Shown here: positions 50,700-58,756 of the stretch, piece after piece
How positions within the stretch are numbered: the stretch's first letter is position 1
Layout: each line of letters begins with the position of its first letter
Assembly (NCBI GenBank): GCA_963731035.1
Contig: CAVSUY010000028.1
Location: 1-64,000, forward strand
Direction of reading: 5' to 3'
Source: JAANXG01 sp963731035
Lineage (GTDB): Bacteria; Pseudomonadota; Gammaproteobacteria; Arenicellales; JAANXG01
DNA length: 64,000 bases
Position numbers and translations under genes: made by a program
Notes under the pieces: model-generated
Databases searched by the model: none
Seen by the model: only the letters and a program-made list of their open reading frames with translations
Told to the model about the DNA's origin: nothing

Positions 50700-51590
50700 T
50701 CAGTCGTCGTCGCGCGCGGCCAAACCGGATGTTCCGGACACCAAGCGTGAGCTGGTCATGCCCAAGGGCCCGAGCCCGTCCAGGGCAGCGGAAGCCGCGT
50801 CCCGCCGGTAGGGTGGGAAGTCGATGCTGCTGTCCCGGAAAGACTTGAGAGGCTGCCCGAGGCCCTTGATGCCCTCCCGGCGCACCTGGCGGACGCGTTC
50901 GAAGTCCACGGTAACGGGGATGACCTGCTCCGTTTCCCCTGCCTGATGAAGAATCTCTCCCTCCGGACCGGCGATGATCGACCGTCCGTAGGCCATGTCG
51001 CCGCAGTTGTTGACGTCAATGAAGTAGCACTGGTTGGTGATGGCGGCCGCCCTGGCGATGATCAATTCCGCGTCGCGGTCGATGGTGTTGGTGAGGCTGG
51101 GATGGAGTATGACTTCCGCGCCCAGCCAGGACAGGGTACGGGTGGTTTCCGGGAACCACATGTCGTAGCAGATCGACACGCCGAAGCGGCCCGCCCCCGG
51201 GATGTCGAATACCACGCAGTCCGAGCCGGCCGCGACGCCGGTTTCGTAGGGCAGGAACGGGAACATCTTGCGGTAGCGGGTGACGATCTCGCCTTCCGGG
51301 TTGATCACCGGCGTGGTGTTGTAGATCAGCCCGGCATCGATCTCGTACAGGGAGCCGGGCACCAGCCAGGTGTGGTGCTGTCTGGCAACCGCCCGGAAGT
51401 GATCCTCGGCGGGCCCCGGCAAGGGCTGCGCGGTCTGGGGGCGCGGCCCGAATGCGGAAAGCTCCCCGAACAGGATCATGTCCACCCAGGGGAATCGCTT
51501 CTTGACGTTGCCGACCTGGCGCGCCATCGCCGACACGTTATCCGCCACGGGCAGGTCCATCTGGACGGCGGCGATGGTGAAACGGCTCAT
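50700..51590 (-). CDS. carbon-nitrogen hydrolase (nitrilase superfamily)
   Basis: 296 aa from ATG 51590 (AGGAG upstream; the longer frame overlaps dppF and lacks similarity). The catalytic triad is visible: Glu in LFGELSAFG, Lys in YRKMFPFLPYE and Cys in VSICYDMWFPETTR. It hydrolyses an amide or nitrile; substrate unknown. It overlaps the dppF stop by four bases and is the last gene of the peptide-importer operon, so it may process the imported compound. Confidence 0.9.
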   Translation of the reverse strand: MSRFTIAAVQMDLPVADNVSAMARQVGNVKKRFPWVDMILFGELSAFGPRPQTAQPLPGPAEDHFRAVARQHHTWLVPGSLYEIDAGLIYNTTPVINPEGEIVTRYRKMFPFLPYETGVAAGSDCVVFDIPGAGRFGVSICYDMWFPETTRTLSWLGAEVILHPSLTNTIDRDAELIIARAAAITNQCYFIDVNNCGDMAYGRSIIAGPEGEILHQAGETEQVIPVTVDFERVRQVRREGIKGLGQPLKSFRDSSIDFPPYRRDAASAALDGLGPLGMTSSRLVSGTSGLAARDDD

Positions 51591-52549
51591 TGTGTGGTCT
51601 CCTGGGTCAAGGGGTGAAAGCACGCGGCCCGCCGCCGGCCGGGGTGCCCGTCCAGCGGCGGCATCGCGGTGCGGCAAAGATCGTCGGCCCGCGGACACCG
51701 CGGTGCGAACGGACAGCCGGGGTGGCGCATCAGGGCGCTCGGGATCTCGCCACTGATGGGCTTCAGCCGGTCGCGGCGCGACGGGTCCACGGAAGGGATG
51801 GAGTCGAGCAGCGCCCGCGTATACGGATGGGCCGGCCGCGCGAAAATGTCCGCCACTGGGCCGGTCTCGACAATGCGGCCCAGGTACATCACCAGCACCC
51901 GGTCGGCCATCTGCTCGACCACGGCCAGGTTGTGGGAAATGAACAGGTAGCTCAGGTTCAGGCGCTGCTGCAGCGAGCGCAGCAGGTTGAGGACCTGGGC
52001 CTGCACCGACACGTCCAGTGCCGAAGTCGGCTCGTCCAGCACCAGCAGCTGGGGCTCCAAAGCCAGGGCTCTGGCGATGGCGATGCGCTGGCGCTGGCCC
52101 CCCGAGAACTCGTGGGGATAGCGCGACAGGTGCTCGCGGGCCAGTCCGACGCTCTCCAGGTGACGGGCGACTCGCTCGGTCAGGTCACGGCCCCGCAGCC
52201 CGTAGACGGTTCGAAGCGGCTCGCCGACGATGTCGCGGATCCGCATCCGGGGATCCAACGATGAATAAGGATTCTGGAACACGATACTGAGGTTGCGGCG
52301 AACGGCCTGCCGATCGGCAGTGGACAAGGAATCCAGATTCCGGCCGTCGAAGTACACCTCACCGGCGTCGTGCTGCAGCAGCCGAAGCAGGGTGAGAGCG
52401 ACGGTGGTTTTGCCGCACCCCGATTCCCCGACCAGGGCCAGCGTTTCCCCCACCCCGACGTCGAAGCTGACATCGCTGACCGCCTGCACCGCGCCCCGCC
52501 GTGTCGGATAGGTCTTGCCCAGATTCCGCACCTCGAGCAGAGCGCTCAT
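51587..52549 (-). CDS. dppF: peptide ABC importer ATPase, DppF/OppF-like
   Basis: 320 aa. Walker A GESGCGKTT, signature FSGGQRQRIAIARALALEP, Walker B LLVLDEPTSALDVSVQAQ and the switch His in FISHNLAVVEQMADRV are present, followed by the oligopeptide C-terminal extension with CPFAPRCPRADDLCR, a Cys-rich sequence that can hold an Fe-S cluster. It couples ATP hydrolysis to peptide import with DppD. Overlaps both neighbours by four bases. Confidence 0.95.
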   Translation of the reverse strand: MSALLEVRNLGKTYPTRRGAVQAVSDVSFDVGVGETLALVGESGCGKTTVALTLLRLLQHDAGEVYFDGRNLDSLSTADRQAVRRNLSIVFQNPYSSLDPRMRIRDIVGEPLRTVYGLRGRDLTERVARHLESVGLAREHLSRYPHEFSGGQRQRIAIARALALEPQLLVLDEPTSALDVSVQAQVLNLLRSLQQRLNLSYLFISHNLAVVEQMADRVLVMYLGRIVETGPVADIFARPAHPYTRALLDSIPSVDPSRRDRLKPISGEIPSALMRHPGCPFAPRCPRADDLCRTAMPPLDGHPGRRRAACFHPLTQETTQ

Positions 52550-53565
52550 GGTTTCTCACCCCGGGTCCCGTTGGAGACCAGCTTCAAGGCGCGTTCCGGG
52601 TAATGGCAGGCCGCGAGATGACCGCTCCCGATCCGCTGCGGGGCCGGCTGCTCGCGGCGGCAGGTTTCGTTCGCGATGTCGCAGCGCGCGTGAAACGGAC
52701 ACCCCGACAGAGGCTGGGACAGGTCCGGCACCTGCCCCGGTATGGAGACGAATTCATGGCGCCCGGTGCCGAGTCTCGGCACCGTATCCAGGAGCTTGCG
52801 AGTGTAGGGATGCGCGGGGCGCGCGAACATGTCACCGACCGCGCCTTCCTCCATCACCGAGCCGGCGTACATCACGCAAACCCGGTCGCACAGCGACGCC
52901 ACCACCCCCAGGTCGTGGGTAATGAACAGAACGGAGAGCCCGCTGTCGGCGGCCAGCTCCCGCAGCAGCACGATGATCTGGGCCTGCACCGTCACGTCCA
53001 GCGCCGTGGTCGGCTCATCCGCGATCAGCAGCCGTGGCTCGCAGGCCAGCGCCAGGGCGATCATCACCCGCTGTAGCTGGCCGCCGGAAAACTGGTGTGG
53101 GTACTTGTGGAGCTGGGTCTCGGTGTCGGGCAGGCCGACTTGGTCCAGTGCCCGCATCGCCGCGGTGCGGGCATCGACCGTGCCTGGCTTCCGGTGGAGC
53201 CGGATGACGTCTGTCATCTGGCGGCCGACGGTGAAATAGGGATTCAGGGCCGTGGTCGGGTTCTGGAATATCATCGCCGCCACACCGCCGCGCAGGGATG
53301 ACAAGGCAGACTCGGGGCGGCCGACCACTTCGCGGCCGTCGATCTCGATACTGCCCCGAACCCGGCCCGGTGGTGCGATCAGCCCCAGGCTGGCCAGCGC
53401 GGTGACCGACTTGCCGCTCCCCGATTCTCCCACCAGTCCGACGATCTGCCCGGGCTCCACGGCGATGCTGCAGCCATTGACGGCGTGCACCGTACGCCTG
53501 AACAGGGGGAACTCCACGTACAGATCACGGATGCAGAGCAGCGGCTGTTCACCGGTCCTGCTCAT
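52546..53565 (-). CDS. dppD: peptide ABC importer ATPase, DppD/OppD-like
   Basis: 339 aa. Walker A GESGSGKSVTALASL, Q-loop IFQNPTTALNPYFTVG, signature FSGGQLQRVMIALALACEP, Walker B LLIADEPTTALDVTVQAQ and FITHDLGVVASLCDRV; C-terminal GCPFHARCDIANETCRREQP matches the OppD extension. Partner of DppF at the cytoplasmic face of the inner membrane. Confidence 0.95.
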   Translation of the reverse strand: MSRTGEQPLLCIRDLYVEFPLFRRTVHAVNGCSIAVEPGQIVGLVGESGSGKSVTALASLGLIAPPGRVRGSIEIDGREVVGRPESALSSLRGGVAAMIFQNPTTALNPYFTVGRQMTDVIRLHRKPGTVDARTAAMRALDQVGLPDTETQLHKYPHQFSGGQLQRVMIALALACEPRLLIADEPTTALDVTVQAQIIVLLRELAADSGLSVLFITHDLGVVASLCDRVCVMYAGSVMEEGAVGDMFARPAHPYTRKLLDTVPRLGTGRHEFVSIPGQVPDLSQPLSGCPFHARCDIANETCRREQPAPQRIGSGHLAACHYPERALKLVSNGTRGEKP

Positions 53566-54434
53566 GTTCTGCCCCGGTAGCGTGGGTCCAGGACGTCCCG
53601 CAAGCCGTCACCGATGAGATTCACCGCCAGAACCGTCATGAAGATGGCCGCGCCGGGAAAGGCGGCGATCCACCAGAAATCGAGAAACTTGCTGCGCGAC
53701 AAGGCCACCATCAATCCCCATTCGATGGTCGGGGGCCGCGCGCCGATGCCGATGAACGACAGCGAGGCCGCCGCCAGGATGGTGTAGCCGAAGTCCATGG
53801 AAGCCTGGACCAGCACCGGTGTGGTGGCGTTGGGAAGGGCGTGGCGGATCATGATCCACAGGTCGCGCACCCCCATGGCCCGGGCCGCATCGATGTAGCG
53901 CTCCCCGCAAACGCGCAACACGGCGCCGCGCAGGATGCGCGCGTACCAGGGAAACCAGGATACCGCCAGGGCGAGCATGGCGTTGAACAGCCCGGACCCC
54001 AAGGCCGCGGTGATTGCGATGGGCAGCAACAGCGGCGGGAATGCGAGGAACACGTCCGTGACCCGCATCAGGATGGTGTCCAGTCGCCCGCCGTAGTATC
54101 CCGCCATCAGGCCGATGGGAATGCCGACCGCCAGCGCGATGGCCAGCACCGTAATGCCGATGATGAGCGAGGTGCGGGCCCCGAAGATCACCCGCGACAG
54201 GATATCCCGCCCGAGGTCGTCGGCGCCGAAGGGATGAGCGAGACCGGGTGGCACCAGCTTGTCGGCGAAATTGATGGCACGGGGATCGAAGGGCGCCACC
54301 CATGGCGCGAACAGCGCGCAAAAGATCACCAGCAGGACCACCACCAGCCCCGCTAGGAAAAGGGGATTGCGCGATACCAGGTGCCAGGCGATACGCCAGC
54401 GCCCGGGCTGCGGCAGGACGGCGATCGAGCTCAT
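53562..54434 (-). CDS. dppC: peptide ABC importer permease, DppC-like
   Basis: 290 aa from ATG 54434 (four-base overlap with dppB). The N-terminal helix NPLFLAGLVVVLLVIFCALFAPWVAPFDP, the conserved HPFGADDLGRDILSRVIFGARTSL and the EAA loop AARAMGVRDLWIMIRHALPNATTPVLVQASMDF are those of DppC/OppC. Six membrane helices. It carries peptides or a similar solute across the inner membrane with DppB. Confidence 0.95.
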   Translation of the reverse strand: MSSIAVLPQPGRWRIAWHLVSRNPLFLAGLVVVLLVIFCALFAPWVAPFDPRAINFADKLVPPGLAHPFGADDLGRDILSRVIFGARTSLIIGITVLAIALAVGIPIGLMAGYYGGRLDTILMRVTDVFLAFPPLLLPIAITAALGSGLFNAMLALAVSWFPWYARILRGAVLRVCGERYIDAARAMGVRDLWIMIRHALPNATTPVLVQASMDFGYTILAAASLSFIGIGARPPTIEWGLMVALSRSKFLDFWWIAAFPGAAIFMTVLAVNLIGDGLRDVLDPRYRGRT

Positions 54435-55447
54435 GAGCGCCTCAGGCGCGGGTCCACGAGGTGGTAGGCCAGGTCCACCGCCAGATTGATCAGCAGGTAG
54501 GCGGTGGCGAGAAACAGCGTGATGCCCATGACCGCCGGGAAGTCGTTGTTGATCAGCGCCCCCACCACATAGCCGCCCAGCCCCGGCCAATCAAAGACGT
54601 ACTCCACCACCACCGAGCCCCCGAGCATGTAGCCGAATGTCAGGCCCACCACTGTCAGCACCGGGATCAGGGTGGCCTTGAGGGCGTAGCGATAGTGAAT
54701 GATGCGGGCAGGCACGCCGTAAGCGCGGCTGGTGAGGATGTAATCCTCTCCCAGCACCTCGGCCATCATGGCCCTCGCATTGCGGGTGACGATGGCGATG
54801 GTGGCAAGCGTCATGGTCATCACCGGCAGCGCCAGGTGGGAGAGGGCGCTCTTGAAGGCGAGCCAGTTGCCGTCCAGCAGCGTATCGACGAGGTACAGGC
54901 CGGTGACCGTTGGAAACGGATGATCCAGCAATATTTCGGGATCGATGCGCGCCTCCAGCGGCAGCCAATGCAGTCCGCCGTAGAACAGCATCTGCAGCAG
55001 CATGCCGATAAAGAATGCCGGCAAGGCGACCCCGGCGATGGACAGCGCGCGGGCTGCGTGATCGATCCAGGAATCCTGGCGCACCGCCGAGATCACCCCG
55101 AGGGGCAGCCCGAGCAGCAACGACAGGGCCAGGGACAGGGACACCAGCTCGACGGTGGCCGAGGACCGGTTGGCGATGTCGTGGGCCACCGGCTGACTGG
55201 TCCTCAGGCTGGTGCCGAAGTCTCCATGCACGGCGTTTCTCAAATAGAGCAGGAACTGTACGGGAAGCGGCTTGTCCAGGCCCAGGCGCTCCCGGGCCTT
55301 CACAATCTGCTCGGCCGTGGGTTTGGCGCCGAGCATCATCTCCACCGGTGAGCCCGGCAGCACGCGGCTCAACGCGAAGGTGATGAGGAGCACCCCGAAC
55401 AGGATGCCCACCATCATCACCAGGCGATGAGCCACGTACCGGGCCAT
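54431..55447 (-). CDS. dppB: peptide ABC importer permease, DppB-like
   Basis: 338 aa, six helices. MARYVAHRLVMMVGILFGVLLITFALSRVLPGSPVEMM is the DppB N-terminus; the EAA loop is TSRAYGVPARIIHYRYALKATLIPVLTVVGLTFGYMLGGSVVVEYVFDWPGLGGY. Seven bases after the binding-protein gene, it belongs to the same transcript. Confidence 0.96.
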   Translation of the reverse strand: MARYVAHRLVMMVGILFGVLLITFALSRVLPGSPVEMMLGAKPTAEQIVKARERLGLDKPLPVQFLLYLRNAVHGDFGTSLRTSQPVAHDIANRSSATVELVSLSLALSLLLGLPLGVISAVRQDSWIDHAARALSIAGVALPAFFIGMLLQMLFYGGLHWLPLEARIDPEILLDHPFPTVTGLYLVDTLLDGNWLAFKSALSHLALPVMTMTLATIAIVTRNARAMMAEVLGEDYILTSRAYGVPARIIHYRYALKATLIPVLTVVGLTFGYMLGGSVVVEYVFDWPGLGGYVVGALINNDFPAVMGITLFLATAYLLINLAVDLAYHLVDPRLRRS

Positions 55448-55454
55448 CGGCGTG

Positions 55455-57008
55455 CTACTTCCGGTAGAGCTGGTAGAAGAATACGGCGTTGTAGGCCGGA
55501 TTCACCTTGAGCCCGCCGATGTCCGCGCGCTGGGCAACGCGAGTCTTGATATCTGCATAGAAGATCGCCGTGGCGTCGTCGATCAGCATCTGCTGGGCCT
55601 GGCCGTACAGGCGAATCGCCTCATCGCGGTTGCTGGCTTCCAGCGTCACGGCCTTGTCCACCAGCTTGTCGAAGTCCGGATTGGAGTAGTGGGACAGGTT
55701 GAACAAGGTCTTGTTCTCGGTCCGGAACAGGCCGATCAGCCAGTCGGACGGGGTCGGATAGGTCGGCCACCAGGTCATGGACTGCAGGTTGGGCGCGGTG
55801 TCCAGGTTCTTGGCGGCATCCCAGATAGTGCCCCAGGGGCCGGGCTTCAGCTCCACGTCGATGCCGATCTTGCGGCAGTTCTCCTGGAACAGCAGGGCCG
55901 CGTTCTTGTACTCCTCGGACGTCCCAATGTAGGCCATGGTGACCTTGCGCTGATCCGCGGGTACGCCGGACTCCTCCAGCAGTTGCTTGGCTTTATCCAG
56001 GTCGAACTTCGGCGTCTTCAGGTCGTTGTCGTGGCCCCACATGGTGGCGGGGATGATGCCCTGGGCCACTTCGGCGCTGCCGGCGTAGACGTTCTTCACC
56101 ACGCTTTCGTAGTCCCAGGCGTAGGTCAGGGCCTGACGGAACTTGAGGTTGTCGGTGGGAGCCTTCTTGACGTTGATCAGGAACTGGGAGTTCTTCCACG
56201 ACGGAATCAATTCCGCCTTCAACTTGGGATCCTTGTTCAGCGAGTCCATGGAGTCGGCGGGGACCAGTGAGATGAAGTCCGCGTCTCCCGACTTCAGCAT
56301 CTGCACCTGGGTCGCGTTCTCGGTGACGGTCTTGAGAATGACGCGGTCGAAATTCTTGTCCGTCCAGCCGCCCCAGTAATCATTGAACTTCTCGAGCACC
56401 ACTTGCTGACCCTGAACCCACTGGCGCACCTGGTAGGGGCCCGTGCCGCCGTCGTGGCCCTGGTTGAACCAGTCGGTCCCCTTGGCGGCCGCCGCCGGCG
56501 AATACATGTAGGCGCCGTACTGGGATGAGGCGATCAGGTCGATGGGCGCCGGGTCCTTGGTCTTGATCACCAGTGTGTAATCGTCCGGGGTGTCGATGCT
56601 CTCCACCGCGCCCCAGATGTAATAAGCCCCCTGCTTCATCTTCATGGTGCGCTCGATGGAGGCCTTGGCGGCGGCGGCGTTGAAGTCGGTTCCGTCGTGG
56701 AACTTGACGCCCTGTCGCAGCTTGAAGGTCCAGGTTTTGCCGTCGTCGGACTTCGACCAGCTGGTGGCCAGCGCCGGCGTGAACCGCTCGGCATCGCCCG
56801 GCGGGTTGTACCACAGCAGCGGCTCGTAAACGTTTACCAGCATTGGGACTTCCAGGGAGAAGGCGATTGCCGGGTCCCAGTCCTTGATGTCGCCGTAGTT
56901 GGCGTAGGTCACGGTGTTGGCCGCCGCGAGCGCCGTCCCGGCGGTGCCAGCGAGCAGCAAGGCCAGCGCCATCGCGAAAGTTCTGGTCAGGCGGGAAAGC
57001 ATTGTCAT
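55455..57008 (-). CDS. dppA: peptide ABC importer substrate-binding protein, DppA-like
   Basis: 517 aa from ATG 57008, placed by CCGGAGGATTGAAC; the longer frame upstream crosses the sigma-54 promoter. Signal peptide MLSRLTRTFAMALALLLAGTAGTALA. The SBP_bac_5 fold is clear: VYEPLLWYNPPGDAERFTPALATSWSKSDDGKTWTFKLRQGVKFHDGTDFNA, then GTGPYQVRQWVQGQQVVLEKFNDYWGG. It binds peptides or other solutes in the periplasm. The first gene of a sigma-54-driven operon. Confidence 0.95.
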   Translation of the reverse strand: MTMLSRLTRTFAMALALLLAGTAGTALAAANTVTYANYGDIKDWDPAIAFSLEVPMLVNVYEPLLWYNPPGDAERFTPALATSWSKSDDGKTWTFKLRQGVKFHDGTDFNAAAAKASIERTMKMKQGAYYIWGAVESIDTPDDYTLVIKTKDPAPIDLIASSQYGAYMYSPAAAAKGTDWFNQGHDGGTGPYQVRQWVQGQQVVLEKFNDYWGGWTDKNFDRVILKTVTENATQVQMLKSGDADFISLVPADSMDSLNKDPKLKAELIPSWKNSQFLINVKKAPTDNLKFRQALTYAWDYESVVKNVYAGSAEVAQGIIPATMWGHDNDLKTPKFDLDKAKQLLEESGVPADQRKVTMAYIGTSEEYKNAALLFQENCRKIGIDVELKPGPWGTIWDAAKNLDTAPNLQSMTWWPTYPTPSDWLIGLFRTENKTLFNLSHYSNPDFDKLVDKAVTLEASNRDEAIRLYGQAQQMLIDDATAIFYADIKTRVAQRADIGGLKVNPAYNAVFFYQLYRK

Positions 57009-57073
57009 GTTCAATCCTCCGGTTCGTGGTTCTGACGGAGCCGTACAGTGGTCGGCTCCACGCCAAGCTACGC

Positions 57074-57089
57074 TGCAAGCCTCGTGCCA
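57074..57089 (-). promoter_or_regulatory. sigma-54 (RpoN) promoter of the dpp operon
   Basis: Read leftward the sequence is TGGCACGAGGCTTGCA, a full match to the TGGCACG-N4-TTGCA consensus with the invariant GG and GC ten bases apart. Transcription would start near 57062, about 54 bases before the dppA ATG. Confidence 0.9.
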
Positions 57090-57187
57090 ATATCCCGGCT
57101 CGCGAAGAAGTAAAAGAAAATCAGCCACTTAGGTAGCCGGTGCCGGAGCCGCAGCGGCACCGAAGACGCCCTTCTCTATTCATTCAT

Positions 57188-57209
57188 GAATATCGAGCGC
57201 CAAATATTC
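57188..57209 (-). promoter_or_regulatory. possible enhancer (UAS) dyad
   Basis: GAATAT (57188-57193) and ATATTC (57204-57209) form a dyad about 100-120 bases upstream of the sigma-54 promoter, the usual distance for an activator site. An ATTCATGAAT palindrome lies right beside it. The binding protein is inferred to be the adjacent regulator. Confidence 0.5.
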
Positions 57210-57239
57210 ACAATCGAGTGACAGGAGGTTGAACCCTGC

Positions 57240-58685
57240 TCAGCCGTGGCGGCCACCGGCCCGCAAACCGTGTTTTCGCAACAGGCGGGCAATCGTGGCC
57301 TGGGAAACCCCGAGCTCCCGGGCGATATCGACCTGCCGGCCGAGCCGCTGGCAGGCGCGACTGAGTACATCGTATTCCACCGCGCAAACCGCGTCCGCCA
57401 GCGTGCCGTTGCCCATCGGCAAGGAAGAACCCGCCGATTGCCGGAGCTCCACCGGCAGGTCGTGCGGACCGATGGATTCCGAATCGGATAACACGAAACT
57501 GCGCTCGAGGATATTCTGGAGCTCCCGCACATTGCCGGGGTAGTCGTAGCGGCACAGCAGCTCCAAGGCGTCCCGGTTGACGGTTTTCTCAGTGCCGTAA
57601 CGCTGATTCAATCGTTCCAACGCCCGCCATACCAACGGCTGTATGTCGGCACGCCGGGCGGCGAGCGGGGGCAGCTCCACGGGCACCACGTTGAGCCTGA
57701 AGAACAGGTCCTGGCGGAACGCGCTCTGCTCGACGCGCCGCGCCAGGTCCTTGTTGGTGGCGGCGATGACTCGCACATCCACCTGACGCAGCCGTGTGTC
57801 GCCAACGCGGATGAAGCTCTGGGTATCGAGGAATGTCAGCAGCTTGACCTGGACATCGAGGGACAGCGCATCGATCTCGTCCAGGAACAGGGTGCCGGAA
57901 TCCGCGGCTTCCACCAGCCCAGGCTTGCCGCCCGCCTGGGCTCCGGTGAACGCGCCGTCGGCATAGCCGAACAGCTCCGCCTCCAGCAGGCTTTCCGGCA
58001 GCGCCCCGCAATTCAGCGACAGCAGCGGATGCGGCTTGCGTGCGGATTGCTCGTGAAGCAGCTTGGCGACCATCGTCTTACCGGTGCCCGATGGGCCGGT
58101 GAGCAGGACGGTGCTGTCGAACTGGGACAGCTTGAGCGCCGTGTCGAGCACCCGCCGCAGTTCGTCGCTCTCGGCGACGATATCCGACAGCCTGGAGTCG
58201 CGCAGCTTCAGGGCCAGCAACTCGGAGCTGATTTTCCGGGTGATCTCGCGGGTCTGGTCGAGCTCGTCGCGCAGGCTGTTGAGGTCGGTGAGATCGCGCT
58301 CGGTTCCCACCACGTAGGCGATTTCGCCGTCCGCGTCGAATACCGGCACGGCGTTGACCAGTAGCGTGCGGCCGGACTTGACGCGCTGGTTGATGGCCAC
58401 CGGACGGCGCTGGCGCAGCACCTGGCTGGTGGCGTCGTGATCGAAGTTGCCGATAGCCAGCAGCTCCGAGACCCTGCGCCCGCAGACATCCGCGGCGCGG
58501 ATATTGTTCAGCTGCTCGCACGCCTCGTTGATCCACAGCAGGCACGGCTCGGCATCGCATATCCACAAGCCGTCGCTCATCGCCTGAAGAATGGCCTCGA
58601 TCTGGCGCGGCAGGCCGCGCAGCGAGGCCGGGACCTTGGAGCCGCCGATACTGGACACCTGGGAATGCCCCCGTTGTTTATTCAA
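57240..58685 (-). CDS. sigma-54-dependent transcriptional activator with PAS domain
   Basis: 481 aa. PAS domain at about residues 25-135 (ILQAMSDGLWICDAEPCLLWINEACEQL... AVPVFDADGEIAYVVGTERDLT), then an AAA+ domain with Walker A GPSGTGKT (197-204), the sigma-54 contact loop GAFTGA (244-249) and Walker B TLFLDEID (265-272). A C-terminal Fis-type helix-turn-helix (QRLGRQVDIARELGVSQATIARLLRKHG) follows. It must act on sigma-54 promoters; the perfect one at 57074-57089 drives the neighbouring dpp operon. The PAS ligand is unknown. Confidence 0.95.
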   Translation of the reverse strand: MNKQRGHSQVSSIGGSKVPASLRGLPRQIEAILQAMSDGLWICDAEPCLLWINEACEQLNNIRAADVCGRRVSELLAIGNFDHDATSQVLRQRRPVAINQRVKSGRTLLVNAVPVFDADGEIAYVVGTERDLTDLNSLRDELDQTREITRKISSELLALKLRDSRLSDIVAESDELRRVLDTALKLSQFDSTVLLTGPSGTGKTMVAKLLHEQSARKPHPLLSLNCGALPESLLEAELFGYADGAFTGAQAGGKPGLVEAADSGTLFLDEIDALSLDVQVKLLTFLDTQSFIRVGDTRLRQVDVRVIAATNKDLARRVEQSAFRQDLFFRLNVVPVELPPLAARRADIQPLVWRALERLNQRYGTEKTVNRDALELLCRYDYPGNVRELQNILERSFVLSDSESIGPHDLPVELRQSAGSSLPMGNGTLADAVCAVEYDVLSRACQRLGRQVDIARELGVSQATIARLLRKHGLRAGGRHG

Positions 58686-58756
58686 AACTGAATCTTACAG
58701 CCAACGAGGGCGGAAGTTCCTGTCGCCGATCAACCAGAACCCCTCCGGCCCCGGGA

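Noticed and set aside
57138..57162. CGGTGCCG/CGGCACCG stem as a rho-independent terminator of the sigma-54 activator
   Set aside because: No T-run follows on the minus strand; it may be a regulatory dyad but no claim is made.
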